Assembly (NCBI GenBank): GCA_902583345.1
Contig: CACHVT010000002.1
Coordinates: 45,487-109,486, forward strand
DNA length: 64,000 bases
Direction of reading: 5' to 3'
Source: an uncultured Pelagibacteraceae bacterium
GTDB lineage: Bacteria > Pseudomonadota > Alphaproteobacteria > Pelagibacterales > Pelagibacteraceae
Part shown: piece by piece, positions 1 to 9,151 of the stretch
Numbering within the stretch: the stretch's first letter is position 1
Layout: each line of letters opens with the position of its first letter
Position numbers and translations under genes: made by a program
Notes under the pieces: generated by a model
The model's database searches: none
Told to the model about the DNA's origin: nothing
What the model saw: the letters and a program-made list of their open reading frames with translations, nothing else

Positions 1-2
1 AG

Positions 3-296
3 GACTTTATTCAAAAATATATTTTTCCTGGTGGTTTTTTACCTAGTAAAAATAGTTTAATAAGTTTATCAAAGGAAACAAATCTTATTTTTGAAGAGAG
101 CACTTCATATGGATCTCACTATTCCAGTACATTAAATTTATGGAGAGAAGAATTTTCGAAAAAATGGGAACAGATATCAAGCCAGGGATTTGATTTAACT
201 TTTAAGAGAATGTGGAACTTCTACTTGTCTTATTGTGAGGCAGGCTTTAAGTCCAAAAATATCGATCTAATTCAATTTTCATTATCTAATAAATAG
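3..296 (+). CDS. Cyclopropane-fatty-acyl-phospholipid synthase family protein, C-terminal fragment (truncated by window start)
   Basis: Open frame from base 3: DFIQKYIFPGGFLPSKNSLISLSKET...LNLWREEFSKKWEQISSQGFDLTFKRMWNFYLSYCEAGF...; matches CFA synthase C-terminus; followed by DUF3833 and SDR genes, a common neighbourhood. Confidence 0.85.
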   Translation, partial: DFIQKYIFPGGFLPSKNSLISLSKETNLIFEESTSYGSHYSSTLNLWREEFSKKWEQISSQGFDLTFKRMWNFYLSYCEAGFKSKNIDLIQFSLSNK

Positions 297-302
297 ACAT
301 TT

Positions 303-830
303 ATGCGAATAATATTTAGTATACTTACATTATTTTTATTATTTGGATGCTCAAATAACAATATGAAACCAACAGACTTTAAAGATCAAAAGCCAAGGCT
401 AATTATAGAGGAATATTTGACCGGCAATGTCAAAGCTTATGGTATTTTACAAAATAGATCTGGAAAGGTTACTAGACAGTTTACTGCTGATTTAGATGGC
501 AAATGGGATGGTCAACAATTAATTCTCGATGAAAAATTTAATTGGAATGATGGTGAAATCCAAACTCGACAGTGGAAAATTAACAAAATTGATGAACATA
601 ATTATGAAGGAACGGCTAGTGATGTTGTTGGAACCGCTAAAGGTTTTTCATATGGTCCTGCTTTTAAGTTTGAATATGTTTTATTAGTTCCTGTTAAGGG
701 AAAAGAAATTAAAATTACCTTTGATGACTGGATTTTTAAGCAAGATGAACGAGTTGCAATAAACAGAGCAACAATGACAAAATTTGGTTTTAAAGTAGCA
801 GAATTAACAGTTATGTTCGTTAAAAACTAA
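303..830 (+). CDS. DUF3833 family lipoprotein
   Basis: Lipobox-like LLFGCSNN; LDGKWDGQQLILDEKFNWNDGE..RQWKI core of DUF3833; adjacent to CFA synthase/SDR. Confidence 0.8.
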   Translation: MRIIFSILTLFLLFGCSNNNMKPTDFKDQKPRLIIEEYLTGNVKAYGILQNRSGKVTRQFTADLDGKWDGQQLILDEKFNWNDGEIQTRQWKINKIDEHNYEGTASDVVGTAKGFSYGPAFKFEYVLLVPVKGKEIKITFDDWIFKQDERVAINRATMTKFGFKVAELTVMFVKN

Positions 831-1585
831 TCAACTATTTTTTTCATACCTCTTTCTACAATTCTAAAATACAAACCATTAGGTATTACTTTTAAAACTT
901 TCATTATGCATGTAAAAGATTTAGGAAAATGAATTTCAAAACTTTTACTTTTAGTTAAACCTTTAAACATCTGCTCAGCAGCAAATTCAGCAGATTTAAT
1001 CATTGGCATTGGGAAATCATTTTTGTCAGTCATAGGAGTTTTAATAAAACCAGGGCTTATTAGCGAAACTCTTACATCATGCCTTTTTAAATCAAAGTAT
1101 AAACTCTCTGCAAAACTGCTAAGTGCTGACTTCGAGGCGCAGTATGCACCTGCAGCAGGCAATCCTCTATATCCTGCCACCGAGGAAACAATTGAAATAT
1201 GCCCAGATTTTCTAGATTTATAATATTCATAAACTGAGTTAATTGAGTTTACTGTACCAAAAAAATTTACCTCCATTATTTTTTTTACTTTTTCCAAATT
1301 CAAAGTTTTCTCAGATTTAGGATCATGAATTCCTGTTGAAAAAACAGATATATCTATATCACCTAACTTTTTTTTTATTTCTTCGAATACCGATTTACAT
1401 TTTTCACTATCTGTTACATCTAATGGAAAGTAACTAATGTTTTTTTGACTTTTAGAAATTTCCTTTAATAATTCTTCTCTTCTAGCAGATATAGCGACAT
1501 GCCAACCCTCTTGAGAAAATTTAATTGCTAAAGCTTTTCCAATTCCACTACTAGCACCTGTAATCCAAATAGTTTTATTATTCAT
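827..1585 (-). CDS. SDR family NAD(P)-dependent oxidoreductase
   Basis: TGASSGIGKA nucleotide motif, YCASKSAL catalytic motif. Confidence 0.9.
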   Translation of the reverse strand: MNNKTIWITGASSGIGKALAIKFSQEGWHVAISARREELLKEISKSQKNISYFPLDVTDSEKCKSVFEEIKKKLGDIDISVFSTGIHDPKSEKTLNLEKVKKIMEVNFFGTVNSINSVYEYYKSRKSGHISIVSSVAGYRGLPAAGAYCASKSALSSFAESLYFDLKRHDVRVSLISPGFIKTPMTDKNDFPMPMIKSAEFAAEQMFKGLTKSKSFEIHFPKSFTCIMKVLKVIPNGLYFRIVERGMKKIVD

Positions 1586-1594
1586 GATATCTTC

Positions 1595-2077
1595 ATGTAT
1601 AATACTTTTATGCTTAAAAATAAATTTGTATCTTTTGTTCTTTTTGTTGTAGTAACTTTTTTAGCGTCTTTCATAGGACGTTTTGCGACAATATCATCAA
1701 AAGAACCCTGGTATTCCTCTCTAAATAAATCTTTTTTAACTCCTCCTGATTGGATATTTGCTCCAGTTTGGACAACTCTTTATCTATTTATGGCAATCGC
1801 GATTTGGCATGCTTGGCATAAAAATAAAAAAAATTTTAATTTAGTATTTATTTATATTATTCATTTATTTTTTAATACAACTTGGAGTATAGTTTTTTTC
1901 GTATACCATAGCATTTCTGTCGCATTAATAAATTTAATAATAGTAATACTTTTTATAATATATTTGATTTTAAGATATATAGATTTAAGTAAATTTAGTT
2001 TTTACTTAATGATTCCATATTTACTTTGGAGTTGTTATGCCTTAATTCTAAATTTAACCTTACTTATTTTAAATTAA
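1595..2077 (+). CDS. TspO/MBR family (tryptophan-rich sensory) membrane protein
   Basis: PPDWIFAPVWTTLYLFMAIAIWHAW signature, five hydrophobic segments. Confidence 0.88.
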   Translation: MYNTFMLKNKFVSFVLFVVVTFLASFIGRFATISSKEPWYSSLNKSFLTPPDWIFAPVWTTLYLFMAIAIWHAWHKNKKNFNLVFIYIIHLFFNTTWSIVFFVYHSISVALINLIIVILFIIYLILRYIDLSKFSFYLMIPYLLWSCYALILNLTLLILN

Positions 2078-2078
2078 A

Positions 2079-3182
2079 ATGGATGATGTTGTAATAATAG
2101 GCGGTGGAATTATAGGTGCAGCGACGGCATATTTTTTGTCGAAAGAGGGACGCAAAGTTAAAGTCATAGAGCGAGACCCAACATATAAAAATGCTTCATT
2201 CCCTTTATCTCTTGGAGGTTTTAGAAGACAATTTTTTCAAAAAGAAAACATTATGCTTGGAAAATTTGCGAGAGAGTTTATTTATGAAATTCCTAATTTA
2301 TTAAAAACAGATAAAAATCCAAATCCTACGGCAAGTATGGTCCCTAATGGATACTTGCTCTTATTTGGTCCAGAACATGCAGAAGAACAATATAAAGCTT
2401 TAGAAAATCACAAAGCATGTAATGCAGGCACTAAGAATATAAGAGGCAGTGAACTAAAAAAAATTTTTCCTTATATTAATGAAGAGGGAATTGAGACTGC
2501 AACATACACTGATGATAAAAATGAAGGATGGATTGATCCATTTTTATTTCATAGCGCTTTAAAAAGTAAAGCAATAGAATTAGGTACAGAGTTTATAAAA
2601 GGTGAAGTCAAAAACATAAATGAAATTAAAGCTAAAACTATAGTTTCTGCTGCGGGGTGTTGGACCAAAGAACTGCTGAACGATATACCAGTAGTACCTC
2701 AAAAACATACAGTCTTTAGAGTAAAATGTCCTAAACATATTCCTGAGATGCCTTTAACTGGTGACCTAACAACAGGAGTTTATTGGAGGCCAGAGGGCAA
2801 AGAGTATCTAGCTGGATCCCCAAAATCTGTTTTTGATGCTGAAGATTTAGAACCTGCGTGGCATGACTTCGAAGAATTAGTTTGGCCAGCATTAGCAAAA
2901 AGAATACCTGCTTTTGAAGAACTTAAATTAACTGGAGGTTGGGCAGGATACTATGATTGCAATAAACTTGATAATAACGCAGTTGTTGGAAAGCATCCAA
3001 AATATAAAAATGTTTATATGGCTTCAGGCTTCACTGGAAGAGGCCTAATGCAAGCACCAGGTATTGGAAGAGCTCTAACGGAACTTATAACAACAGGTTC
3101 ATATCAATCAATAGATATAAGTTGCTTTGGTGTAGAAAGAGTCCTGCAAAAAAATGCCAGGCATGAACCTTATGTTCTTTAA
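2079..3182 (+). CDS. FAD-dependent oxidoreductase (DAO family)
   Basis: N-terminal DDVVIIGGGIIGAATAYFLSKEG Rossmann motif; C-terminal YMASGFTGRGLMQAPGIGRALTELI. Confidence 0.85.
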   Translation: MDDVVIIGGGIIGAATAYFLSKEGRKVKVIERDPTYKNASFPLSLGGFRRQFFQKENIMLGKFAREFIYEIPNLLKTDKNPNPTASMVPNGYLLLFGPEHAEEQYKALENHKACNAGTKNIRGSELKKIFPYINEEGIETATYTDDKNEGWIDPFLFHSALKSKAIELGTEFIKGEVKNINEIKAKTIVSAAGCWTKELLNDIPVVPQKHTVFRVKCPKHIPEMPLTGDLTTGVYWRPEGKEYLAGSPKSVFDAEDLEPAWHDFEELVWPALAKRIPAFEELKLTGGWAGYYDCNKLDNNAVVGKHPKYKNVYMASGFTGRGLMQAPGIGRALTELITTGSYQSIDISCFGVERVLQKNARHEPYVL

Positions 3183-3884
3183 ATGAGTAAAATCTATAAT
3201 TTTTTTCCACTATCAATTTATCGAGGAAAACTTGAATTATCCGCAAATATTAAAAAAGAAATGATAGATGAAATAGTCATAATGAAAAAAACATCCGATA
3301 AAGGCTTAAAACCAACCCAAAACGCTTGGACAGGAGATACACATGGACATGAATATTTATTTCAGAATAAAAAATTTGATTTTTTTTATAAAGAAGTGGA
3401 AAAGCATATAATGAAGTATATGGAACATTTTGATTTAGATATTAGCAAACTAGAGTTTTATTTTCAAAGATCATGGGCAACACTATCTAATTCAAAAGAA
3501 CATATTTCAACGCATAATCATTCTCAATCAAATTTATCTTTTGCATATTATTTAAAAAAAAAACCTGGAGATTCACCATTAGTTTTGATAGATACATCTA
3601 AACATAATGAATTTATTCCACAATTATTTACTTCTCCTTCTGTTAATAGAAGTAAAATTTTTAAAAAAAGAACAATTATGAATATACCAAGAATTAATAT
3701 TGAAACTGAAGAGGATGATATAATTATATTTCCATCAAAAACTCTTCATGGAACAGAAAAAAATATTAATAACAATGAAAGGATATCAATTTCAGCAGAT
3801 ATATCTGTTTTAGCAAAAGAATCTAAAAATTTGGAACATTTAACACCTCCATTCTCCGAGTGGAAAAAATTTAACAATATATGA
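3183..3884 (+). CDS. Putative 2OG-Fe(II) oxygenase (TIGR02466-like)
   Basis: Abuts DAO gene; HISTHNHSQSNLSFAYYL and IIFPSKTLHGTEKN His-rich motifs with DIIIFPS strand. Confidence 0.6.
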   Translation: MSKIYNFFPLSIYRGKLELSANIKKEMIDEIVIMKKTSDKGLKPTQNAWTGDTHGHEYLFQNKKFDFFYKEVEKHIMKYMEHFDLDISKLEFYFQRSWATLSNSKEHISTHNHSQSNLSFAYYLKKKPGDSPLVLIDTSKHNEFIPQLFTSPSVNRSKIFKKRTIMNIPRINIETEEDDIIIFPSKTLHGTEKNINNNERISISADISVLAKESKNLEHLTPPFSEWKKFNNI

Positions 3885-4006
3885 AAAATAAAAAAAAAAG
3901 ATCTGCAAAATCTGCTGAAAAAATACTTGTAGGCTGGAGAAAATTGATGCCTTTTTATTACGCTACTGCTATTATTATCGTATTAATAATTGCATTTTTT
4001 GTGTGA
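3881..4006 (+). CDS. Short single-TM membrane protein, 41 aa (not in ORF track)
   Basis: ATG overlaps preceding TGA (ATGA); MKNKKKRSAKSAEKILVGWRKLMPFYYATAIIIVLIIAFFV*. Confidence 0.5.
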   Translation: MKNKKKRSAKSAEKILVGWRKLMPFYYATAIIIVLIIAFFV

Positions 4007-4044
4007 TATAAAAAAACTTTAAAAGGGTAAAAGGTAATCAATAT

Positions 4045-4554
4045 ATGAAACTTCATATAGGTGGCAAAACACCCAAAGAGGGTTGGAAAATACTTAATAT
4101 ACAAAAGTTCGATGGTGTTGATTATGTTGGTGACCTTTCAGATTTAACTCAGTTTTCGGAAAATTCTTTTAATGAAATATATGCGAGTCATGTTTTGGAG
4201 CATGTAGGTCAAAGAAAAGTTAAACAAACATTATTAGGTATAAATAGAGTTTTAACAAAAGAGGGAAAACTTTATATCTCCGTTCCTGATATGGATATTT
4301 TATGCAAAATGTTTATTGATAAAAAAGCAGGTGGATCGGCAAAGTTTGATGTCATGAGAATGATATTTGGTGGTCAAACAGATCAGCATGATTTTCATTA
4401 TTTTGGATGGAATTTTCAGTTTTTGAAAGCTTATTTAGAGGGTACAAATTTTAGAAAGATTGAACAAGTTAAATCGTTTGATTTATTTAACGATAGCAGT
4501 GACGTTAAACTTTTTGGTTTCCCTATAAGCTTAAATGTCATTGCATATAAATAA
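4045..4554 (+). CDS. SAM-dependent methyltransferase (class I, DUF/Methyltransf_11-like)
   Basis: LHIGGKTPKEGWKILNIQKFDGVDYVGDLSDL...EIYASHVLEHV...EGKLYISVPD. Confidence 0.75.
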   Translation: MKLHIGGKTPKEGWKILNIQKFDGVDYVGDLSDLTQFSENSFNEIYASHVLEHVGQRKVKQTLLGINRVLTKEGKLYISVPDMDILCKMFIDKKAGGSAKFDVMRMIFGGQTDQHDFHYFGWNFQFLKAYLEGTNFRKIEQVKSFDLFNDSSDVKLFGFPISLNVIAYK

Positions 4555-5507
4555 TGAAAAAAAAAATAATTCAGCCCGTCATGGGAACAAAAGTTCCAAG
4601 ATATGCTGGCCCAAATACCTTTGCTAGATTGCCAGAAATTAGAGATGTAGATTATTGCGATGTAGCTATTGTTGGTATCCCATTTGATGCTGGAACAAGT
4701 TATAGACCAGGAGCAAGATTTGGTCCTCAAAGCATCAGACAAGCTTCACGACATTTAAGAACTAATTACCATCCAAATTACGATGTTGAACCTTTTAAAG
4801 TACAACAAGTTGCTGATGCAGGAGATATAGCATGTAACCCATTTAATATTGATGAAGCAATAAAACAAATAGAAAAAGGAGCAACTGAACTATTACAGAA
4901 AGTTGGAGGCATTATTAGCATGGGAGGTGACCATACAATTGCTTTTCCCCTGCTAAAATCGATTAATAAAATTAATAAAGGGCCAGTGGCACTTGTACAT
5001 TTCGACGCTCATCTAGATACATGGGACACATATTTTGGCGCACCATATACGCATGGAACACCATTTAGAAGAGCTAGAGAAGAAAATTTATTTTTAGATG
5101 ATGCATCAATGCATGTTGGTATAAGAGGACCTCTCTACAGCAGAGAAGATCTAAAAAATGATGCGAGTTTTGGATTTAAAATAATTCATTGTGATGAATT
5201 TCAAACAGAAGGAATTGATAAAATTGTTCAAAGAATAAGAAAAAGAGTTGGAAATAATCCACTTTATTTATCTATAGATATTGATGTTTTAGATCCAGCA
5301 CATGCTCCCGGCACAGGTACTCCGGAAATTGCAGGTATGACAACAAGAGAAATAGTTAATGTGTTGAGAGGACTTTCAGGAATGAACTTAATCTCAGCAG
5401 ATGTAGTTGAGGTTGCGCCAGCTTATGATCACGCCGAACTAACGTCTTTGGCGGCTGCTACAATAATTTATGAATTGACAAATTTATTTGCAAATAAAAA
5501 ACTTTAG
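4554..5507 (+). CDS. speB: Agmatinase / ureohydrolase family
   Basis: Mn-binding motifs GGDHTIAFPLL, VHFDAHLDTW, LSIDIDVLDPAHAPGTGTPE. Confidence 0.88.
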   Translation: MKKKIIQPVMGTKVPRYAGPNTFARLPEIRDVDYCDVAIVGIPFDAGTSYRPGARFGPQSIRQASRHLRTNYHPNYDVEPFKVQQVADAGDIACNPFNIDEAIKQIEKGATELLQKVGGIISMGGDHTIAFPLLKSINKINKGPVALVHFDAHLDTWDTYFGAPYTHGTPFRRAREENLFLDDASMHVGIRGPLYSREDLKNDASFGFKIIHCDEFQTEGIDKIVQRIRKRVGNNPLYLSIDIDVLDPAHAPGTGTPEIAGMTTREIVNVLRGLSGMNLISADVVEVAPAYDHAELTSLAAATIIYELTNLFANKKL

Positions 5508-5521
5508 GTTAAATTCCCTTG

Positions 5522-6955
5522 ATGCTGGATAAAAAGAATTTTTATATTGATGGAAAATGGGTATCTCCAATTGAACCAAGGAGCTATAAAGTTATTGATC
5601 CATCGAATGAAAAGCCATGTGCCGAGATCTCTCTAGGTGGAAAAAAAGATATAGATAAAGCTGTAAGCGCAGCCAAAAAAGCATTTGAAACTTGGGCTTT
5701 TTCTAAAAAAGAGGAGAGACTAGATCTTTTAGAGAAATTGTATGTAGTTTATAAAAAAAGATGGGCAGAAATGGCAAAACTCATAACTCTTGAGATGGGA
5801 GCACCAATGAAATTTTCAACCGAGATGCAAGCTGCAACAGGAGCAAGTCATATTAAATCTTTTAAAAATATTTTAAAAGATTTTAAATTTGAAAAAGATT
5901 TAGGAGAGGAGAAAAATAATCAAAAATTATTGTATGAACCAAAAGGCGTATGTGCCCTAATTACACCATGGAATTGGCCAATAAATCAAGTCAACTTAAA
6001 AGTAATTCCTGCACTAGCGTCGGCGTGTACTGTTGTATTAAAACCATCTGAGATAGCACCTTTGTCATCTATGCTGCTCGCAGAAATGATTGATGAAGTA
6101 AATTTTCCATCTGGAGTTTTTAATTTAGTTAATGGAGATGGAGCTGAAACTGGCGATGCTTTAACTAGTCATCCAGACATTGATATGATTTCATTTACTG
6201 GTTCAACAAGAGCTGGAGCATTAATTTCCCAAAATGCTGCAAAAGACTTTAAAAGAATAAGTTTAGAACTAGGAGGAAAAGGGGCAAATATAATCTTTAA
6301 AGACGCAGACCAAGATGCTGTTGCTCGAGGCGTCCAAAGATGTTTTAGAAACTCAGGTCAATCTTGTAATGCTCCCACTAGAATGTTAGTTGAAAAATCA
6401 ATTTATAATGAAACTGTTGAAAAAGTAAAAGAGTTAGCAAATAATACAAAAGTAGACTCTCCTCTAAAAGATGGTGATCATATCGGTCCGGTTGTTTCAG
6501 AAATACAATTTAATAAAATTCAAGATTTAATTCAGAAAGGAATAGATGAAGGTGCAAAATTGGTCGTAGGAGGAACTGGTAAACCAAAAGGTTTTGAAAA
6601 AGGATATTATGTAAAACCGACAGTTTTTGCCGATGTTAATAATAATATGGAAATTGCCAGAACTGAAATTTTTGGTCCTGTTTTATCAATAATCCCTTTT
6701 GAAAATGAAGAAGATGCAATTTCTATAGCTAATGATACCCCATATGGTTTAACAAACTACATTCAAACTCAAGATAAAGAAAAAGTTAAAAGAGTTGCCA
6801 GAAAATTAAGATCTGGAATGGTAGATGTGAATGGAGTTGGTATAGCTGTAGCTTCTCCTTTTGGTGGATATAAACATTCAGGTATCGGAAGGGAAGCTGG
6901 AACTGAAGGTTTAATAGAGTTTTTAGAGGTTAAAACCGTTGGTGGCTGGAACTAA
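5522..6955 (+). CDS. NAD-dependent aldehyde dehydrogenase
   Basis: ISFTGSTRAG, ELGGKGANIIF, NSGQSCNAPTR catalytic Cys, FGGYKHSGIGRE; track start is TTG 5519, ATG at 5522 preferred. Confidence 0.9.
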   Translation: MLDKKNFYIDGKWVSPIEPRSYKVIDPSNEKPCAEISLGGKKDIDKAVSAAKKAFETWAFSKKEERLDLLEKLYVVYKKRWAEMAKLITLEMGAPMKFSTEMQAATGASHIKSFKNILKDFKFEKDLGEEKNNQKLLYEPKGVCALITPWNWPINQVNLKVIPALASACTVVLKPSEIAPLSSMLLAEMIDEVNFPSGVFNLVNGDGAETGDALTSHPDIDMISFTGSTRAGALISQNAAKDFKRISLELGGKGANIIFKDADQDAVARGVQRCFRNSGQSCNAPTRMLVEKSIYNETVEKVKELANNTKVDSPLKDGDHIGPVVSEIQFNKIQDLIQKGIDEGAKLVVGGTGKPKGFEKGYYVKPTVFADVNNNMEIARTEIFGPVLSIIPFENEEDAISIANDTPYGLTNYIQTQDKEKVKRVARKLRSGMVDVNGVGIAVASPFGGYKHSGIGREAGTEGLIEFLEVKTVGGWN

Positions 6956-8154
6956 TTATTAGTAGATTTTTTTTTAATTCCCTCAAGTAAACTCAAACAT
7001 TTTTTTAATTCGTTTAACTTTATATATTCATCAACTTTATGAGCTTGTTCTATAGAGCCAGGACCACAAACGACAGTACTAATACCAATTTCTTGAAATA
7101 GACCAGCTTCAGTTCCAAACGAAACTACCTCTCTAGAATTGTCACCTGTTATACTAGAAATTAATTCACATGCTTCAGATTTTTCGTGACGATCGAATCC
7201 AATTATTTCTCCAATAATTTCTTTTTTGATCGAAGACTTTGGATAAACTTTTTTCATTTCTGGCAACAATTCTTTACTTACGAATTGATCTATCTCTGCG
7301 TTAACAAATATTCCATCTTCTTTGATTACTGGTCTTAGTTCCCAATCTACTCTACATCTATCTGCAATTACATTTCTTGCTATACCTCCAGAAATACCAC
7401 CAATTTGAAGTGTCGTATAGGGTGGGGTAAAAATAGAGTTTTTAGGAGCTTTGTCTTTAAGAACTTTTCTAATCTTTAATAATTTATCTACAAATCTCGC
7501 TGCATACTCAACAGCATTTACTCCTTTATCGGGTGCTGAGCCATGGCCAGCTAAACCCTCGAAGTGTGTAGTGTATTCATAACATCCTTTATGGGCATCG
7601 ATAATTTTCATATTTGTTGGTTCCCCAACAATACAAATGCCGTTTTTAATACCTTTTTTTTTTAATTCTTCAATTAAAATTGGAGCACCTTGGCATGCAG
7701 TTTCTTCATCAAATGTAAACGAAAAATGAATATCTCTATTTAAATTAGATTTTGAATATATGGGAGCATAGGCTAATGTGCATGCAATAAAACCTTTCAT
7801 ATCACATGAACCTCTGCCGTAAAGTTTATCATCTTTAATAGTTGCCTTAAAGGGATCTGTAGACCAACTTTTAGAAACTGGGACAACGTCTGTATGGCCC
7901 GAGAGTATAATTGGACTTTTTCCGTTAGATTTCTTTGCTTTAATAGTTGCAAATAAATTAACTCTTTTTTTTTCTTGATCGTATGTTTTAAAAGATTCTG
8001 CTCCTAATTTATTGAGAATTTTTTCACAGTAATCAATTAAAGAACTATTATCTTCGCCTGAAATTGTTTTGAACGCTATCAAATCCGATAGTATTTTAAT
8101 TGAATTTTCATATAATGTTTCTAAATTATTTTCTGTACTCATATTTAATATCAA
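6952..8154 (-). CDS. argE: Acetylornithine deacetylase (M20 family)
   Basis: SGHTDVVPV, YGRGSCDMKGFIA, GEPTNMKIIDAHKG, M20 dimerisation region; real start probably internal Met at about 8142. Confidence 0.85.
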   Translation of the reverse strand: MILNMSTENNLETLYENSIKILSDLIAFKTISGEDNSSLIDYCEKILNKLGAESFKTYDQEKKRVNLFATIKAKKSNGKSPIILSGHTDVVPVSKSWSTDPFKATIKDDKLYGRGSCDMKGFIACTLAYAPIYSKSNLNRDIHFSFTFDEETACQGAPILIEELKKKGIKNGICIVGEPTNMKIIDAHKGCYEYTTHFEGLAGHGSAPDKGVNAVEYAARFVDKLLKIRKVLKDKAPKNSIFTPPYTTLQIGGISGGIARNVIADRCRVDWELRPVIKEDGIFVNAEIDQFVSKELLPEMKKVYPKSSIKKEIIGEIIGFDRHEKSEACELISSITGDNSREVVSFGTEAGLFQEIGISTVVCGPGSIEQAHKVDEYIKLNELKKCLSLLEGIKKKSTNN

Positions 8155-8169
8155 TTATATATTAAATTC

Positions 8170-8511
8170 ATGAAAGAACAAATAACCTACGATACATTTG
8201 ACAAAGTAGATATCCGACTTGGTACAGTAATATCTGTAAAAAAAAACGAAAAAGCAAGAAAACCTTCGCTAGTAGTAGAAGTAGACTTTGGAAATGATAT
8301 CGGAATAAAACAATCATCTGCTCAAATTACGCATTACTATAATGAGGAAAATTTATTAGGAAAACAAGTTATCGGTGTCTGTAACTTTCCTGAAAAAAAT
8401 ATTGCAGGTGTTAAATCACAAGTGTTGATACTTGGATCTATAGATAAAGAGGGAAAAGTGACTTTGGTTCATCCATCTCAAAAAGCTGAAAACGGTTTGC
8501 CAATAGCTTAA
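8170..8511 (+). CDS. csaA: tRNA-binding protein (CsaA-like)
   Basis: FDKVDIRLGTVISVKKNEKARKPSLVVEVDFG...GIKQSSAQIT...GKQVIGVCNFPEKNIAGVKSQVLILG. Confidence 0.85.
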   Translation: MKEQITYDTFDKVDIRLGTVISVKKNEKARKPSLVVEVDFGNDIGIKQSSAQITHYYNEENLLGKQVIGVCNFPEKNIAGVKSQVLILGSIDKEGKVTLVHPSQKAENGLPIA

Positions 8512-8515
8512 CTTC

Positions 8516-9106
8516 ATGCATCCAGAGCTTTTGTCGTTGTCATTATTTATGCTTGGTACAAGTTGTTCACCTGGTCCAAACAACATCGTAGCGTCCTATT
8601 CAGGTTTTAATTTTGGAGTAGCAAAAACCTTTCCTCATATGTTAGGTGTAATTTTTGGATTTACTTCCGTAGTATGTGTATTAAATTTTGGTTTAATCAA
8701 TATTTTTAAGCTTTATCCATTAATTCAGGAGATACTGAAAATTTCAGGATCAATTTTTTTAGTATACTTAGCTTATAAAATAGCGTTTTCTAAAAATATA
8801 AAAGAAAACAAAAAAGAAAATCCAGTTAAATTTTTAGAAACATTTTTTTTTCAATTTTTAAATCCCAAAGGAGTGATTGTTGCAATAATAATTGTTTCTA
8901 CCTATGTGGAAAGTGGAAGTAATTTTGTAAATTATTCATTTTGGGTTATTCTAGTCTCATTCATTTGTGCGTTAATAAGTATTACTTTTTGGACTTTTGT
9001 TGGTAAGTTTTTTAGAAGATTTGCGACAAATGAGAAATTTATTAAAGTATTTAATTATGTTATGTCATCTCTCTTATTGGCTTGTATTGCAACATTTTAC
9101 TTATAA
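8516..9106 (+). CDS. LysE family amino-acid exporter
   Basis: SPGPNNIVASYSGFNFGVAKTFPHMLGVIFGF; FFQFLNPKGVI; multi-TM. Confidence 0.88.
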   Translation: MHPELLSLSLFMLGTSCSPGPNNIVASYSGFNFGVAKTFPHMLGVIFGFTSVVCVLNFGLINIFKLYPLIQEILKISGSIFLVYLAYKIAFSKNIKENKKENPVKFLETFFFQFLNPKGVIVAIIIVSTYVESGSNFVNYSFWVILVSFICALISITFWTFVGKFFRRFATNEKFIKVFNYVMSSLLLACIATFYL

Positions 9107-9151
9107 TTTAGTTTCATAATTTAGCCGAAATAAACTATAAAATATAAGTTT

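Noticed and set aside
4431-4742. 103-aa minus ORF spanning methyltransferase/agmatinase junction
   Set aside because: Overlaps two confident plus-strand genes, no recognisable motif
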